NCBI GenBank assembly: GCA_030141605.1
Contig: JAQGDQ010000152.1
Location: 310,001 to 374,000 of the forward strand
Direction: 5' to 3'
Source: Tubiluchus corallicola
Lineage: Eukaryota; Priapulida; Priapulimorpha; Priapulimorphida; Tubiluchidae
Length of the DNA stretch: 64,000 nucleotides
The notes below the pieces were generated by a model. The model searched no databases. It saw only the letters and a program-made list of their open reading frames with translations, and was not told the DNA's origin. The position numbers and the translations under genes are program-made. Of the stretch, positions 43,101 to 53,008 are shown in pieces. Numbering within the stretch: position 1 is the first letter of the stretch; every line of letters begins with the position of its first letter.

Positions 43101-46100
43101 CTTACGTTGTTAGAGCCTTTAACAGTTACAAAGACAGGAATGAGAACTCCAAGTAGCCTTAAGAACAACAATGTCACAACAATAAATTCGTAAGAAATTC
43201 ACAGTCATAATGCTCATCACAGTCAGAAAAATAGAGCAATGGCGGAGAGAACTAAAAAACTTGTAAAATGTCATAAACTATTACAGCTACAGCTCACAAA
43301 AGGGCAAAATGCTAATGTACGGAAGGATATTAGGTGCTTCTATTTTAAAAGAGTGACTACTGTAAAAAGCTAAATGCCTACTAAATAAACAAACAGGTGT
43401 CAGTACTGTGGCAGTAATTGAAAGCTAAATTAAAACCAAAAAGGGCCTATGCACCCACTACAATCAGTTTGTGTGGAATAAATACATCCCTGTATAAAAT
43501 TGCCCGAGTTACCACTTCTGTGATTCATTGTATCATCTGCTGATAGCTGAGCGTGTTTCACATGGGTGTTACAGTTTAAACATTTAACTGGTTCAAGATG
43601 CTGGTCGCCCGTGTGGGTGGAAAGTGGCTAGTTTCTATCAGAGTGGATAAGAACAGTTCTGCTTTTATTTAAATTACTGTATAAGTGCAAAATGATTTTG
43701 TTTATGAGCACTTCAGCAGGACCTACAATGGCTGTTAAATAAGCCTATATCTGCACATTTGTTTACAGAAGTATTTCTATTAAAAATGAAACTTCAAAAA
43801 GTCACAGAATTGCTTAGCTTTTGCAAAGCTGGGCAGTTATTTTTTGAAAAAACTCGGTTATTTTAGCCCGCTTTTACATTAAATTGCACCATAGCTTTAG
43901 TCAAGAAGCTTATGAAAGCCAGGAGAACATGTTATTATCAGGTGTCAGGTGAAGAAGACACAAAAAATTGCTGAAGTTTTGCAAAGATTTCAGCTACATC
44001 TTTCAAGCTAATGTGCTGAAGTTTAGCAAAGGTTTCAGCTACATCTTTCAAGCTAATGTGGTGTAGTTTAGCAAAGGTTTCAGCTACATCTTTCAAGCTA
44101 ACGTGTTGAAGTTTAGCAAAGGTTTCAGCTACATCTTTCAAGCTAATGTGCTGAAGTTTAGCAAAGGTTTCAGCTACATCTTTCAAGCTAATGTGGTGCA
44201 GTTTAGCAAAGGTTTTAGCTACATCTTTCAAGCTAATGTGCTGAAGTTTAGCAAAGGTTTCAGCTACATCTTTCAAGCTAATGTGCTGAAGTTTAGCAAA
44301 GGTTTCAGCTACATCTTTCAAGCTAATGTGCTGAAGTTTAGCAAAGGTTTCAGCTACATCTTTCAAGCTAATGTGTTGAAGTTTAGCGAAGGTTTCATCT
44401 ACATCTTTCAAGCTAACGTGCTGAAGTGTAGCAAAGGTTTCAGCTACATCTTTCAAGCTAATGTGTTGAAGTTTAGCAAAGGTTTCAGCTACATCTTTCA
44501 AGCTAATGTGTTGAAGTTTAGCAAAGGTTTCAGCTACATCTTTCAAGCTAATGTGGTGTAGTTTAGCAAAGATTTCAGCTACATTTTTCAAGCTAGTGTG
44601 CTGACAAACTCATTATTTCTGCATCTGAACCATTGACCGCTTAAGGTACAATTGTAACTTGTTACGTCTGCATGTGCTATGCTTTGTGGTTCACATTTTT
44701 TATGCAGGTTGAGTAGATTAATCCTCCCCGGGTACTGTGACCCTTTTGTTGTAAAAGTCACCCTCGTTATATGCAGAGCAAATCACGGGGCCGGAAAATT
44801 CCCCTCGTCATAAGCAAAGTTTCGTAATGTTGGCCCTCATTGTCAGCAAGGCTTAAATACATTATTTAAGCCTAAGATTTGACAGCACTTTGAAATTTGC
44901 TTGTAGTAACCAGAAACTCGTTATAATAGACCTCGTTATAAGTAGATTATACTGTTGTGTGATTACTGTTTGGCGTATTTTGGCTTTAATCTGAGTTTGT
45001 ATTTGAAGCATGTATTTGAATTTATTTTTGTTTCTAGCATAAAAGAAGTATCGCGAGACTTGCGTGGATTGTCCTGCTAGTGTGCAGCAATATCTTTCTT
45101 ATTTATTTTGTGTTTGCTGATGAAAAACTATATAACGTGTAAGTAGAGTTTCTTTATCTGTTATAAATAGACCTTAAGATGCTCTGCTTTTTTGTGTAAA
45201 TTAATATTCATGATAAGTTTTAAAGCTTCCATAAAGCATTGGATAATATAAGCTACTGTTAAGTAGGGCATTTTCTTAGAGGAAAGTATAAGTTCATGCT
45301 GTTGCGCTTTAACTTTGCTTTTAATGCTATACATCAGGGGCGTGCAAATTGCGGCTCGCGGGTCACTTGCGGCCCGCCGAGAGCATTTGTGCGGCCCGCA
45401 AAGAGATTTGTCAACCTATTGAAAGTGCGGCCTGGGCGATTAATTGAGTGTATCCAGCTGAAGTCCGTGCCACGATCCCAAAGATAGTGCGGGTAGTTTT
45501 TCTACTAGATCGGATGCCATTAACCCTGACAAGTCGGTTGTAGCTTAATGTCACTGTACTACACAGACTGTGCGATACACATTACTAATATGCATTGTAA
45601 TGAAATTACCACTATCTGTCCTGAAAGTAGAAATACATGGTTTGTAATATAAATTTTAATAACTTCTAAAATAGTTTCTTGAGTGTAGTATTAATGATGT
45701 ACGCAGGTCGGATGCAAAAAAAATCGTTATTAGGCCTTTCTGTACTTGGCTCCTTGATCAAACTGTATGCGACCCGCAGGAATTGCGGGAAAGTTTAATC
45801 TGGCCTGGCTAGTTAGATAATTTGCACGCCCCTGCTATACATTTTGTTCTTGTATCTGTACCAGAAGTTTGGTTAAAACACAACTCCTCTCACATGCCCA
45901 AATTCACCACAAAGTCTTCATTTCATTGGTTTTGACATATTTGTTCAAGCATTGCCATGAAACAAATATCTTTTTCAGAAAAGCGTGTTTAGCAATATGT
46001 GCATAGTTTAATTATTTCTTAGCCCACTAAATCGCTGATTATTAAACCAGTTTTCACTTGTATGTCCATTGATGCTGTTATTAATTAGAAAAATAAATAA

Positions 46101-49100
46101 ACAGCAAAATAAATTAAGCACTTCATGCACTTTGTCAAGCTATCTGTGGCTGCAAGTTCTCTGCAAGTGCGGTGAAAAACATCAAAATTGTCACAAGGTT
46201 TCTCCTTTTGCTGAAAATGCAGGCACCTGTTTCAAGAAACAGAAATTGTGATAATGGGAATTTGCGCTTTTGTTTTAGTCTCAAATTTACCAGGACTGGC
46301 TTTGTGCACACGTATTAATGACAGTCTAATATCTTGAAAATGAAATTTATTGCGGATTGGTTTTGAACAATATTGTTCAGTATCAAAGCATCTAAGACGC
46401 AGAAATTTAGCGGAATTTATAAACAACTTTGAAGTACAATTCAGTAATTAAATGCCAAACGATGGCCATTTTCAAGTACCAGCCCACCTTGGTACCTATG
46501 AGATTCGGCCAGTGTTTGCAAACATAGTTAAAATCCTGGCCAAAGGACATACATATGGTGATTTTGCAACACTGGAAGATTTGCAAATAAAATGTGTCGG
46601 GCCTAAATTAAGCGGCCAAGATGAGTACGTGCGCTCTCTACTGCTGAAATGCACTTCGTATTGTTCTCCTTTAACATCACTGGGAAAATTCTATACTGTT
46701 AATGAGCTGCACCACACTACCAATGTTATTTTCTACTTTCTGTAGCTTTAAACATCTGGTAATTAAGTCTTGTCATACATTTGCTGTGAATTTCGTTTTG
46801 ATTTTTTTTTCAGGTTACTATTTATGAGTCCTGTTGTGGCAAAGTGGGATATCTGGACGCTAATATGGGTGGTTGGCGTTAGTGATTTCGTCGTCAAGTT
46901 CGCTGCTATTGCTTTCAAAGCATTGGTGGCTATGCTTCCAAACAGGATAATTCCTTTTAAAAAACGGGTAAAACATCTTTTTATACAGTTAGGCTGCCTG
47001 GAAGCATTCAGTGGTGAGGGTTACTTATTGCAGAATCTGTAGATGATTGACCCGTCCTAAATACTACAACCCTCTGAGATGAAATACTGAATGTGACTTG
47101 ATTACATTTGGACTCGCGTTCATCTTCCTTCGACGAAGGTTATAACTGGCAATAGTTAAAACTGGTTAGAAGTAGTTCTCTCTATGGTCACCTATTCAGC
47201 TAACAACTAGGTTCAACTTTACTCAACTTTTGTCACTGAGCACTCAAGACGGCCATTTATATTTTAAACCTTTCAGTCCCAAATTATTTTTTAATAAGAA
47301 AATTGTTTTTGGCTTGCTACTTTTGTTCGGTATGTCCATCTTGTTTACACATAATATTATTTTTTTCTACCTGTGTCCGCGTGCTAAATATAGCCTGTAT
47401 CCCACGGGATACATTGGGATTCAGTGGAAGAGTGAAATGTGCTTCATTTTGCAACTGCTGATAATTTTTTAAAGTATTTAAGACATTTAGTATGCATGCT
47501 ATGCTGATCTGTACAAAGTCGTTTCTAAAGTACTGTACCTTGAGCAGTTTTTTATGCTATGTAGATTTTCTAGTTTGCCATTTTATCACCATTTTTAGTC
47601 TATTGTTATTGGCTTAAATCAAAATAACTATTAACAGATCAAATAACTGTCAGTTTTAAAATTTTGTTAATTTTAAAGGCAGAAAATATTCTTGTATCCC
47701 ACGGGATACAACGGGTATGAAAGGGTTAATTGAAAGTAGAATGTAGTTGCAGTTAATGTAAATAGAAGTTTACATCTGCAGTTGAAGCTGCTTGCTTTTA
47801 ACTGTGTACTTTTACTAAATGTCAGAAATCGAAAAGGTTCAAATTTGAATCTGATTTTAAGATTATTTCTGCAATGGAACCAAAAACTTTCTTGTTTCTC
47901 GAAACTAAAGTGACATTCAACATGATTTTAAAGTAATTTTTGTAATAAATTCGAATTCAAGTTTTGATTATTTCATAAGTGAAACCCAATTAAATTTGAG
48001 AAATGATCTTTGGCAGCAGAAAAACGTGAATTTCACTTTCTGGGAAAGTGTTAAGAAATTCTCAAACTGGGTTGACTAACTGTTAATAACAAAAGTTTGG
48101 AAAACTTAATTAGAAACATTGTTTTAATAAATTTTTATGTTTAATGCTGCTTAGCATTATGTGAGAGTTTGGACAACTTTCACTTTCAACACTTACTGTG
48201 TGATGCTCAAATTCAGTAAGTGTGCTGTGCTGTAAGCAAGTTTTTCTGAAAACAAAAGAAGAACTATTAGTATTTTCTTTGCCATTAGCACCCTTTGTAA
48301 TACGATGTGCATTTAAAACTGGGAAATTTTGTTTGGACGTGCACTAAGTATGTATAGTAACGTAGCTTATTCTGAATATGCTGAATCTGTGCTCTTCTTA
48401 TAGGGTAGGTTTTACATGATCATAGAGGAAGTATCACACTTTTATCGAGCATTCTTGCCCGTCAACCCATGGGTATACTACCTCAGTGATTCTACTGGAA
48501 GTGGAGGTCTCGTGTTCGCTATTGTTCTAGTTCTTGTCTACTCCATTTGTAAAGTAAGTTTTTACACTTGCAAGTACATATTTAATCAAGCAATTTCAAG
48601 CCTTGTTGAAATTTGACTCGACAAAATAAGTAGTGTACATTTGTTTTGTTCCAGGGGTTACGGCTGATACAGAAATTGAAAGAATTTTCCAAAGCTGTAA
48701 AAAAATTCCTTCAAAAAACTGTAAGTACAAGCATACGTAGTTAATTATATAAAATACTTATCTGCAAGCCAGGGGTGTGCAAATTATCTGGCTAGCCGGG
48801 CCACATTAAACTTTCCCGCAATTCCTGTGGGCCACATGCTGTTTGGTCAAGGAGCCAAGTACAGTAGGACCTAATAACGATTTCTTGCATCCGATTTGCG
48901 CACATCATCACTACTGCACTACTACACTCAAGAAACTATTTTAGAAGTTATTAAAATTTATATTAAAAACCATATATTTCGTCATGTCCGACAGTGACAT
49001 TAAGTGACAACGGTCTTGTAAGGGTTAATGCCATCCGATCTAGGGGAAAAACTACCCGCACTATCTTTGCGATATTGGTGCAGACTTCAGCTGGATTGCG

Positions 49101-50845
49101 TGGGCCGCACTTTCATTACATTGACAAACCTCTTCGCGGGCCGCACAAGATCTCTCGGCGCGCCGCAAGTGCCCCGCGGGCCGCAGTTTGCACACCCCTG
49201 CTGTAAGCCAATGGAAAAAATCTGTATTTAAGATGCATAAAGATGGTGTCAAGGAACTATTCTTGGCTTTATAACTGGCTAAAATGTAGTGTCTCTACAA
49301 ATTAAAATTTCTAGTTTTGTTTAAATTCATCACCAAGTTCATAAAGTTTGTCACTAAACTGGCTAAAGTTTGGCCATGAACTGAGAACATTTGATCATTT
49401 TCTTCATTTGTAATCAGAAGAGCTACCAGCTTAATTGTTTCATAATAGATTTTAGCTTGAAATGAATGAACTTAGGAGACAAGAAAACACTTTTCATAAG
49501 TGAAGCTTAAAAATTCTTGATTTCTATACATACTGTCTTATTGTATACAGGGCTTGAGTTAGCAGTAATGCTGTGTGGATTTAAATTTCTCCCATGACCA
49601 TTAGGCACAGCCATTTTGCCAACAAGTCATTTGAAACAAGTTTAGATAAAAATGAATAAAGTTTTTCAAAATAACCAGAACATTTGTGGCACACTTTTCG
49701 CTAAATAAAAGTGTAAATTATTTTATATTGTCAGTAAGAGTAATGTGTTCATGAGTGAACCAGCAGTGCACACTCGGATGTTGATACAGTGATGTTTTAC
49801 CAGTTGGCTTGAACATTTTCTTGAATTTTTTCCGCATTTTCTTTTCCAATTACAAAAGTTTTTAAACAGGTAAGCATATTATTAACTAATATTAACTTTG
49901 TATGGAAATTTCTTTGGGAATACTATAAAATTCCCTGTTCTTCCCTTTTAACATGTTTTACTTTGTTTAACCCGTCACAATTAATGTTTGATTCCCAGAG
50001 TTACGGTGTCATCCCAGGGAAAGACGACTTGCATAATTCGGGAAGCACCTGTCCGATCTGCCAAGATCAACTTTGTGATCCAATTATGCTAAACTGTAAG
50101 GTAAGTTTGAGGATAAATATTTAAAACTTAAATTGATATTTTTTGGAGCGAAGTTTGCATTATCGAAAGCGCGCTCGGCTTTAGTGGCAGAAATTTTCAC
50201 TGTAAAAAAAGGCGGGTGGTGTCCTTTAATATAAGTACCTAGCAAGCAAAATTGAGCTGAAATGTGTGAAAACTGCCCAAAAACAGTGTTTTGTCTAACT
50301 GATGCTGTTTGTACAAGAGTGACATCGTCAGCAGATGGTGACCCATAATCATTTGCTCTAGAGAAGTTAAGTTGAACTTGAATCATGATGAACTTAAGTT
50401 TATTAACTTGGAACTGGAAAGTTTTTCTCCAATGGCTTGTAGTGTAAATTTCTGGGTATGAAAAGTCGTATTTTATGTGATGCAATGGCTAGGATAGGTC
50501 TTGGGTTCAAGTACCAGTATAGGTGCAATGATTTTTCAGACTTTCTAATTTAGTATTGTGGTTATTTCATTCATGCTTTGCTATGGTTGAACCAAGTGTT
50601 TATTTTTAAATGTTTATGTTTTTGTAATAAGTGAAGTAGTGTCATTCCGTATTTGTAACTTATGGCATTTTCTTATGTAAAAATCGGCGATAAAAACTTT
50701 GTTATATTTTCAGCATATCTTTTGTGAGGAATGTGTGTCCGCTTGGTTCGACCGTGAGCGCACGTGCCCCATGTGCCGTGCAAATATCATCGACGATCCA
50801 AAGTGGAGAGACGGCGCCACCGTCGGTACGCTGCAGATATTCTAA
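37654..50845 (+). CDS. RNFT1: RNFT1-like RING finger transmembrane E3 ubiquitin ligase
   Basis: Member of the RNFT1/RNFT2 family, ER membrane ubiquitin ligases linked to protein quality control. Ten exons: 37654-37797, 39525-39672, 40873-41103, 42535-42611, 45038-45138, 46814-46967, 48404-48553, 48655-48720, 49999-50100 and 50714-50845. All are in phase and give 434 residues; human RNFT1 is 435. Exon 2 encodes a His-rich stretch. Exons 3-7 encode several hydrophobic segments, including IPFMMLLLIKLM, LIGLFATLYHG, WIVLLVCSNIFLIYFVF and LIWVVGVSDFVVKFAAIAF. A C3HC4 RING spans residues 375-412: C375, C378, C390, H392, C395, C398, C409 and C412. It ends DGATVGTLQIF as in the family. The ATG at 37654 is the first in frame. 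Orthology to RNFT1 versus the RNFT1/2 ancestor is not resolvable here. Confidence 0.94.
38116..38491. mobile_element. pogo-like MITE, complete
   Basis: 376 bp with inverted ends CAGTCRACCCTCGTTAAACC (about 22 of 24 bases match), flanked by TA on both sides. The body has TCCGATTTATCCGATAT and a matching inverted TATCCGATATCCGG near the other end. No ORF. It lies in RNFT1 intron 1. Confidence 0.85.
38929..39412. repeat. 56-bp minisatellite, about 8.6 copies
   Basis: The unit starts ACAAGAAAGCTAAATATGTA and ends CTCTAATTAGGTTATT. Spacing is exactly 56 bp between the first copies (38941, 38997, 39053). It lies in RNFT1 intron 1, ending about 110 bp before exon 2. Confidence 0.95.
39951..40002. 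repeat. CA-rich simple repeat
   Basis: Interrupted CA and CTCACA repeats in RNFT1 intron 2. Confidence 0.85.
40027..40074. repeat. Perfect 48-bp palindrome with (TA)n centre
   Basis: TTTATTGGTATGTA, then TA repeats, then TACATACCAATAAA. The whole 48 bp equals its own reverse complement, so it can form a cruciform or hairpin. Confidence 0.95.
40127..40520 (+). mobile_element. GC-rich module embedded in a TA microsatellite
   Basis: A (TA)n run at 40127-40170 gives way abruptly to about 350 bp of GC-rich sequence starting GGTTGGCATCCTTCTGTCTC and ending CTAGTGTCGAGAT, after which TATAT sequence resumes. The sharp composition change inside a TA tract suggests an insertion targeted to TA repeats, or a repeat with TA-repeat ends. 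Short frames on both strands carry no recognised domain. It lies in RNFT1 intron 2. Confidence 0.5.
43968..44603. repeat. 45-bp minisatellite, 14 copies, open in both directions
   Basis: The unit is about TTTCAGCTACATCTTTCAAG plus CTAATGTGCTGAAGTTTAGCAAAGG. As 45 is a multiple of three, the minus strand has a 217-residue frame of AETFAKLQHISLKDV repeats (43938-44591) and the plus strand a 152-residue frame of KFSKGFSYIFQANVL repeats. No splice context or known domain supports coding. It lies in RNFT1 intron 4. Confidence 0.95.
44745..44957. mobile_element. pogo-like remnant
   Basis: Contains CACCCTCGTTATATGC, CCCCTCGTCATAAGC and AGACCTCGTTATAAG, the recurring terminal-type motif of pogo elements, ending ATTATACTG. 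Both boundaries are uncertain. A similar small trace, TATAACCGAGTCTCGCTGTA, lies at 42700-42775. Confidence 0.35.
45335..45834. mobile_element. hAT-type MITE, copy 2
   Basis: 500 bp, same family and orientation as 7241-7691. The inverted ends are CAGGGGCGTGCAAATT, perfect over 16 bp and both carrying the same T-to-C change relative to copy 1. Flanked by the 8-bp duplication CTATACAT at 45327-45334 and 45835-45842. It has an extra internal segment near its left end, rich in CGGCCCGC and GCGGGTC. It lies in RNFT1 intron 5. Confidence 0.93.
47268..47725. mobile_element. piggyBac-like MITE
   Basis: Flanked by TTAA at 47264-47267 and 47726-47729. The ends are ACCTTTCAGTCCC and, inverted, CCCTTTCATACCC. 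The interrupted palindrome TGTATCCC-AC-GGGATACA occurs twice, near 47397 and 47695, the second close to the right end. TTAA target use with CCYTT-type ends is typical of piggyBac. A 75-residue frame inside is not recognised. It lies in RNFT1 intron 6. Confidence 0.55.
48770..49200. mobile_element. hAT-type MITE, copy 3 (inverted)
   Basis: 431 bp, related in reverse orientation to copies 1 and 2. The ends are CAGGGGTGTGCAAATT and, inverted, CAGGGGTGTGCAAACT. The flanking 8-mers CTGCAAGC (48762-48769) and CTGTAAGC (49201-49208) differ by one transition, so this copy looks older. It lies in RNFT1 intron 8, 50 bp after an exon. Confidence 0.92.
49550..49870 (+). repeat. Unnamed interspersed family R4, copy 2
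   Basis: Collinear with 16620-16960. It includes GACCATTAGGCACAGCCATT, shared with the copy at 63840. No ORF. It lies in RNFT1 intron 8. Confidence 0.6.
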
Positions 50846-51197
50846 CGTCTTTCGTTTAGAGTTCAATTACGTGCTTTTAATTTCTGATTGATTAACTTGT
50901 GGCTTAAAAATTGTATCAAAAATAGAAGCTTAATTTATTATGTGAAATTTTGGAAGCAAATAATGTGGTGATTTTTTGAAATGACAACATTTCTTGTAAA
51001 CTTTCCTGCTTTTGTTTTTTAAATTACTATCAATTTCATGAAACCAAAGGGAAAACCGTTTGTTAATTTATAACGACTAGATCTGTCACCTGCTGTTTTT
51101 AACTGTAAACACCCTGGTTAGTACGTTACATAAGCTAACCAATGTTTGTTGTTAGTCTGAACTGTTATACTTGTATTATAATCATAATGGTGAAATG

Positions 51198-51203
51198 AAT
51201 AAA
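51198..51203 (+). promoter_or_regulatory. Candidate polyadenylation signal, RNFT1
   Basis: AATAAA lies 353 bp after the stop codon and is followed by T/G-rich sequence (GCTTGTTTTTG). This is the first canonical hexamer after the stop. Confidence 0.5.
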
Positions 51204-52048
51204 TGCTTGTTTTTGATTTTAAGTATTTTGCATGGATAATGTAAATATCTGACATATGAAGCAAAATTGGGTGATACACCTGCAAATGAAGCTAAGAGAA
51301 GTGGTTCCCTGTTTTTACAAAGATTTTTTCACAGGAGGTTGAACTCCAGTGCGAATTTATCTCATTTTCCATTTGGCACAAAGCCTTTTCCTATTCGATT
51401 TCGTACATTCTGATATATGATTATGCACATTTACCAAAGTGTAAATTTATGTTGTTTAAGATCTGGTATGTATTGGTTTTACATGCTTTGAAGACTGCAA
51501 AAATAAACAAAATCAAAACCAGCTAAAACACGCACATTTACTATGGTGAAATAGTATTAATTTAATGCAGACAAAAACCATTATTACAACAATTTTATTA
51601 TTGGATATGTACATTCACAAGTTCAGCAAATTGAGATACAAATTGTAATACATATCTGTACATGCTTCATAGGAAACTGATTTCCATTTGCTAACATAAT
51701 ATACAAATGATTGCCAGCACCTAGTTAAGCAAAGACACGAGATTTATTCAATCACAACATGCAACATTTCGACATGCTGTATCACGCAACAACCCACCTA
51801 AATAAAAATACAGTGTAAAAGATACAAAAATCAATATTGTGACAAGAAAATAAGCCAAATGATAGAAAAAATAGTTTGGTAACTCGAACCCGATACCTGT
51901 GGGTGTTAATATGAGAAACCTTTGCATCAAAAATCATGAACAACACTGTGAACGAGCTGCAGACGTTGGCAACCATTTTTATGTTAAGAATATGTTTTTC
52001 TCATCACCATTCACTTGCCAACATAAGTGTGGAAGGAAAGCAGTCAGC

Positions 52049-52050
<2 letters not shown>

Positions 52051-52081
<31 letters not shown>
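52051..52081. repeat. (CT)n microsatellite
   Basis: About 15 CT units, 30 bp before a pogo-like MITE. Confidence 0.95.
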
Positions 52082-52084
<3 letters not shown>

Positions 52085-52108
52085 CTGAGCTAGCCAGAAA
52101 AGAAATTA

Positions 52109-52768
52109 CAGTCTAGTCTCGTTATCTCGCCAATGTCCGTCTAGGGCAAATTTTTGGCGAGAGGCAAGTATGGCGAGATAACGGGAATATAACGAAGTTA
52201 GTCTATATGTATATACATAATAGTTGATTAACATAGTGTTCCTCTATGTACATATAAAATATATTTCGCATTATGATACCAATCAACATTAAATCAGAAA
52301 TGAAAAAATGTCATAAAAATAATCTTAGAATGTTACTTTTTTATTTAAAAAACCTTTTTCGAGTATACACTTAAACGCATCTTTGGTGTTATAGAGTAAG
52401 GATATCGGTGATGTTTTAGTTTCTCTGCACATTAACCAACCACAGCACTCCTAATCTAATCCTGGTGAGACACACACTAGATTAATTATGTCTGTCTATC
52501 GAGTACAGCAGCATTGTCTACATACCGCGGTTATATTGATTGACACGCTGTATATGTATTGATCGATTCACCTCTGAGTTTGTCTGTTTGGCGACATAAT
52601 GAATATAGTTTACATAAGCACTCATCCTAGCATGATGTGGCGAGGGCGAGAAGCGAGGGTGGCGACTTAACGAGGTAAATATCAAAGCAGGAAATGCGTC
52701 CTGGTACTTTCTATGGCGAGAGACGAGTTTCGCGGCATAACGAGGGGCGAGATAACAAGGCTAGACTG
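52109..52768. mobile_element. pogo-like MITE, complete, 660 bp
   Basis: The inverted ends are CAGTCTAGTCTCGTTATCTC and, inverted, CAGTCTAGCCTTGTTATCTC, with about 21 of 23 bases matching through GCC. TA flanks both sides. The subterminal body repeats GGCGAGA motifs. No transposase frame. Confidence 0.87.
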
Positions 52769-53008
52769 TATATATAATTATATAATATAAAATTACTGCA
52801 CATTTGATTGTTTCTCCATCGGCCATGAAGGCTGGCAGAATTCTGTAGACCAGAGAATTAAAACAGCGTAACAAGAGCTACTGAGTAAATTATACATTTC
52901 GCTTTTACATTCACTTCAATGGTCTCTACTGTTCAGTTGCTCCTCACAGAAAGAGGGAAAGATTGTTTCACTATAAAACAGGTATAAATATTCAGGGAAT
53001 GATTACGG

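Larger units (their letters stand above)
50846..53008. other. Tail-to-tail intergenic region, RNFT1 / SMARCB1
   Basis: 2.2 kb holding the RNFT1 3' untranslated region with a canonical polyadenylation signal, a CT microsatellite and a complete pogo-like MITE. I see no gene in it. The SMARCB1 3' untranslated region should enter from the right, but its end is not clear. Confidence 0.7.

Noticed and set aside
46452-46745. A 97-residue plus-strand frame in RNFT1 intron 5
   Set aside because: No recognisable domain, no splice sites fitting RNFT1, and the neighbouring exons join in phase without it.
50460-50525. GGGTTCAAGTACC resembling a tRNA box B
   Set aside because: No box A at an acceptable distance and no cloverleaf arms.
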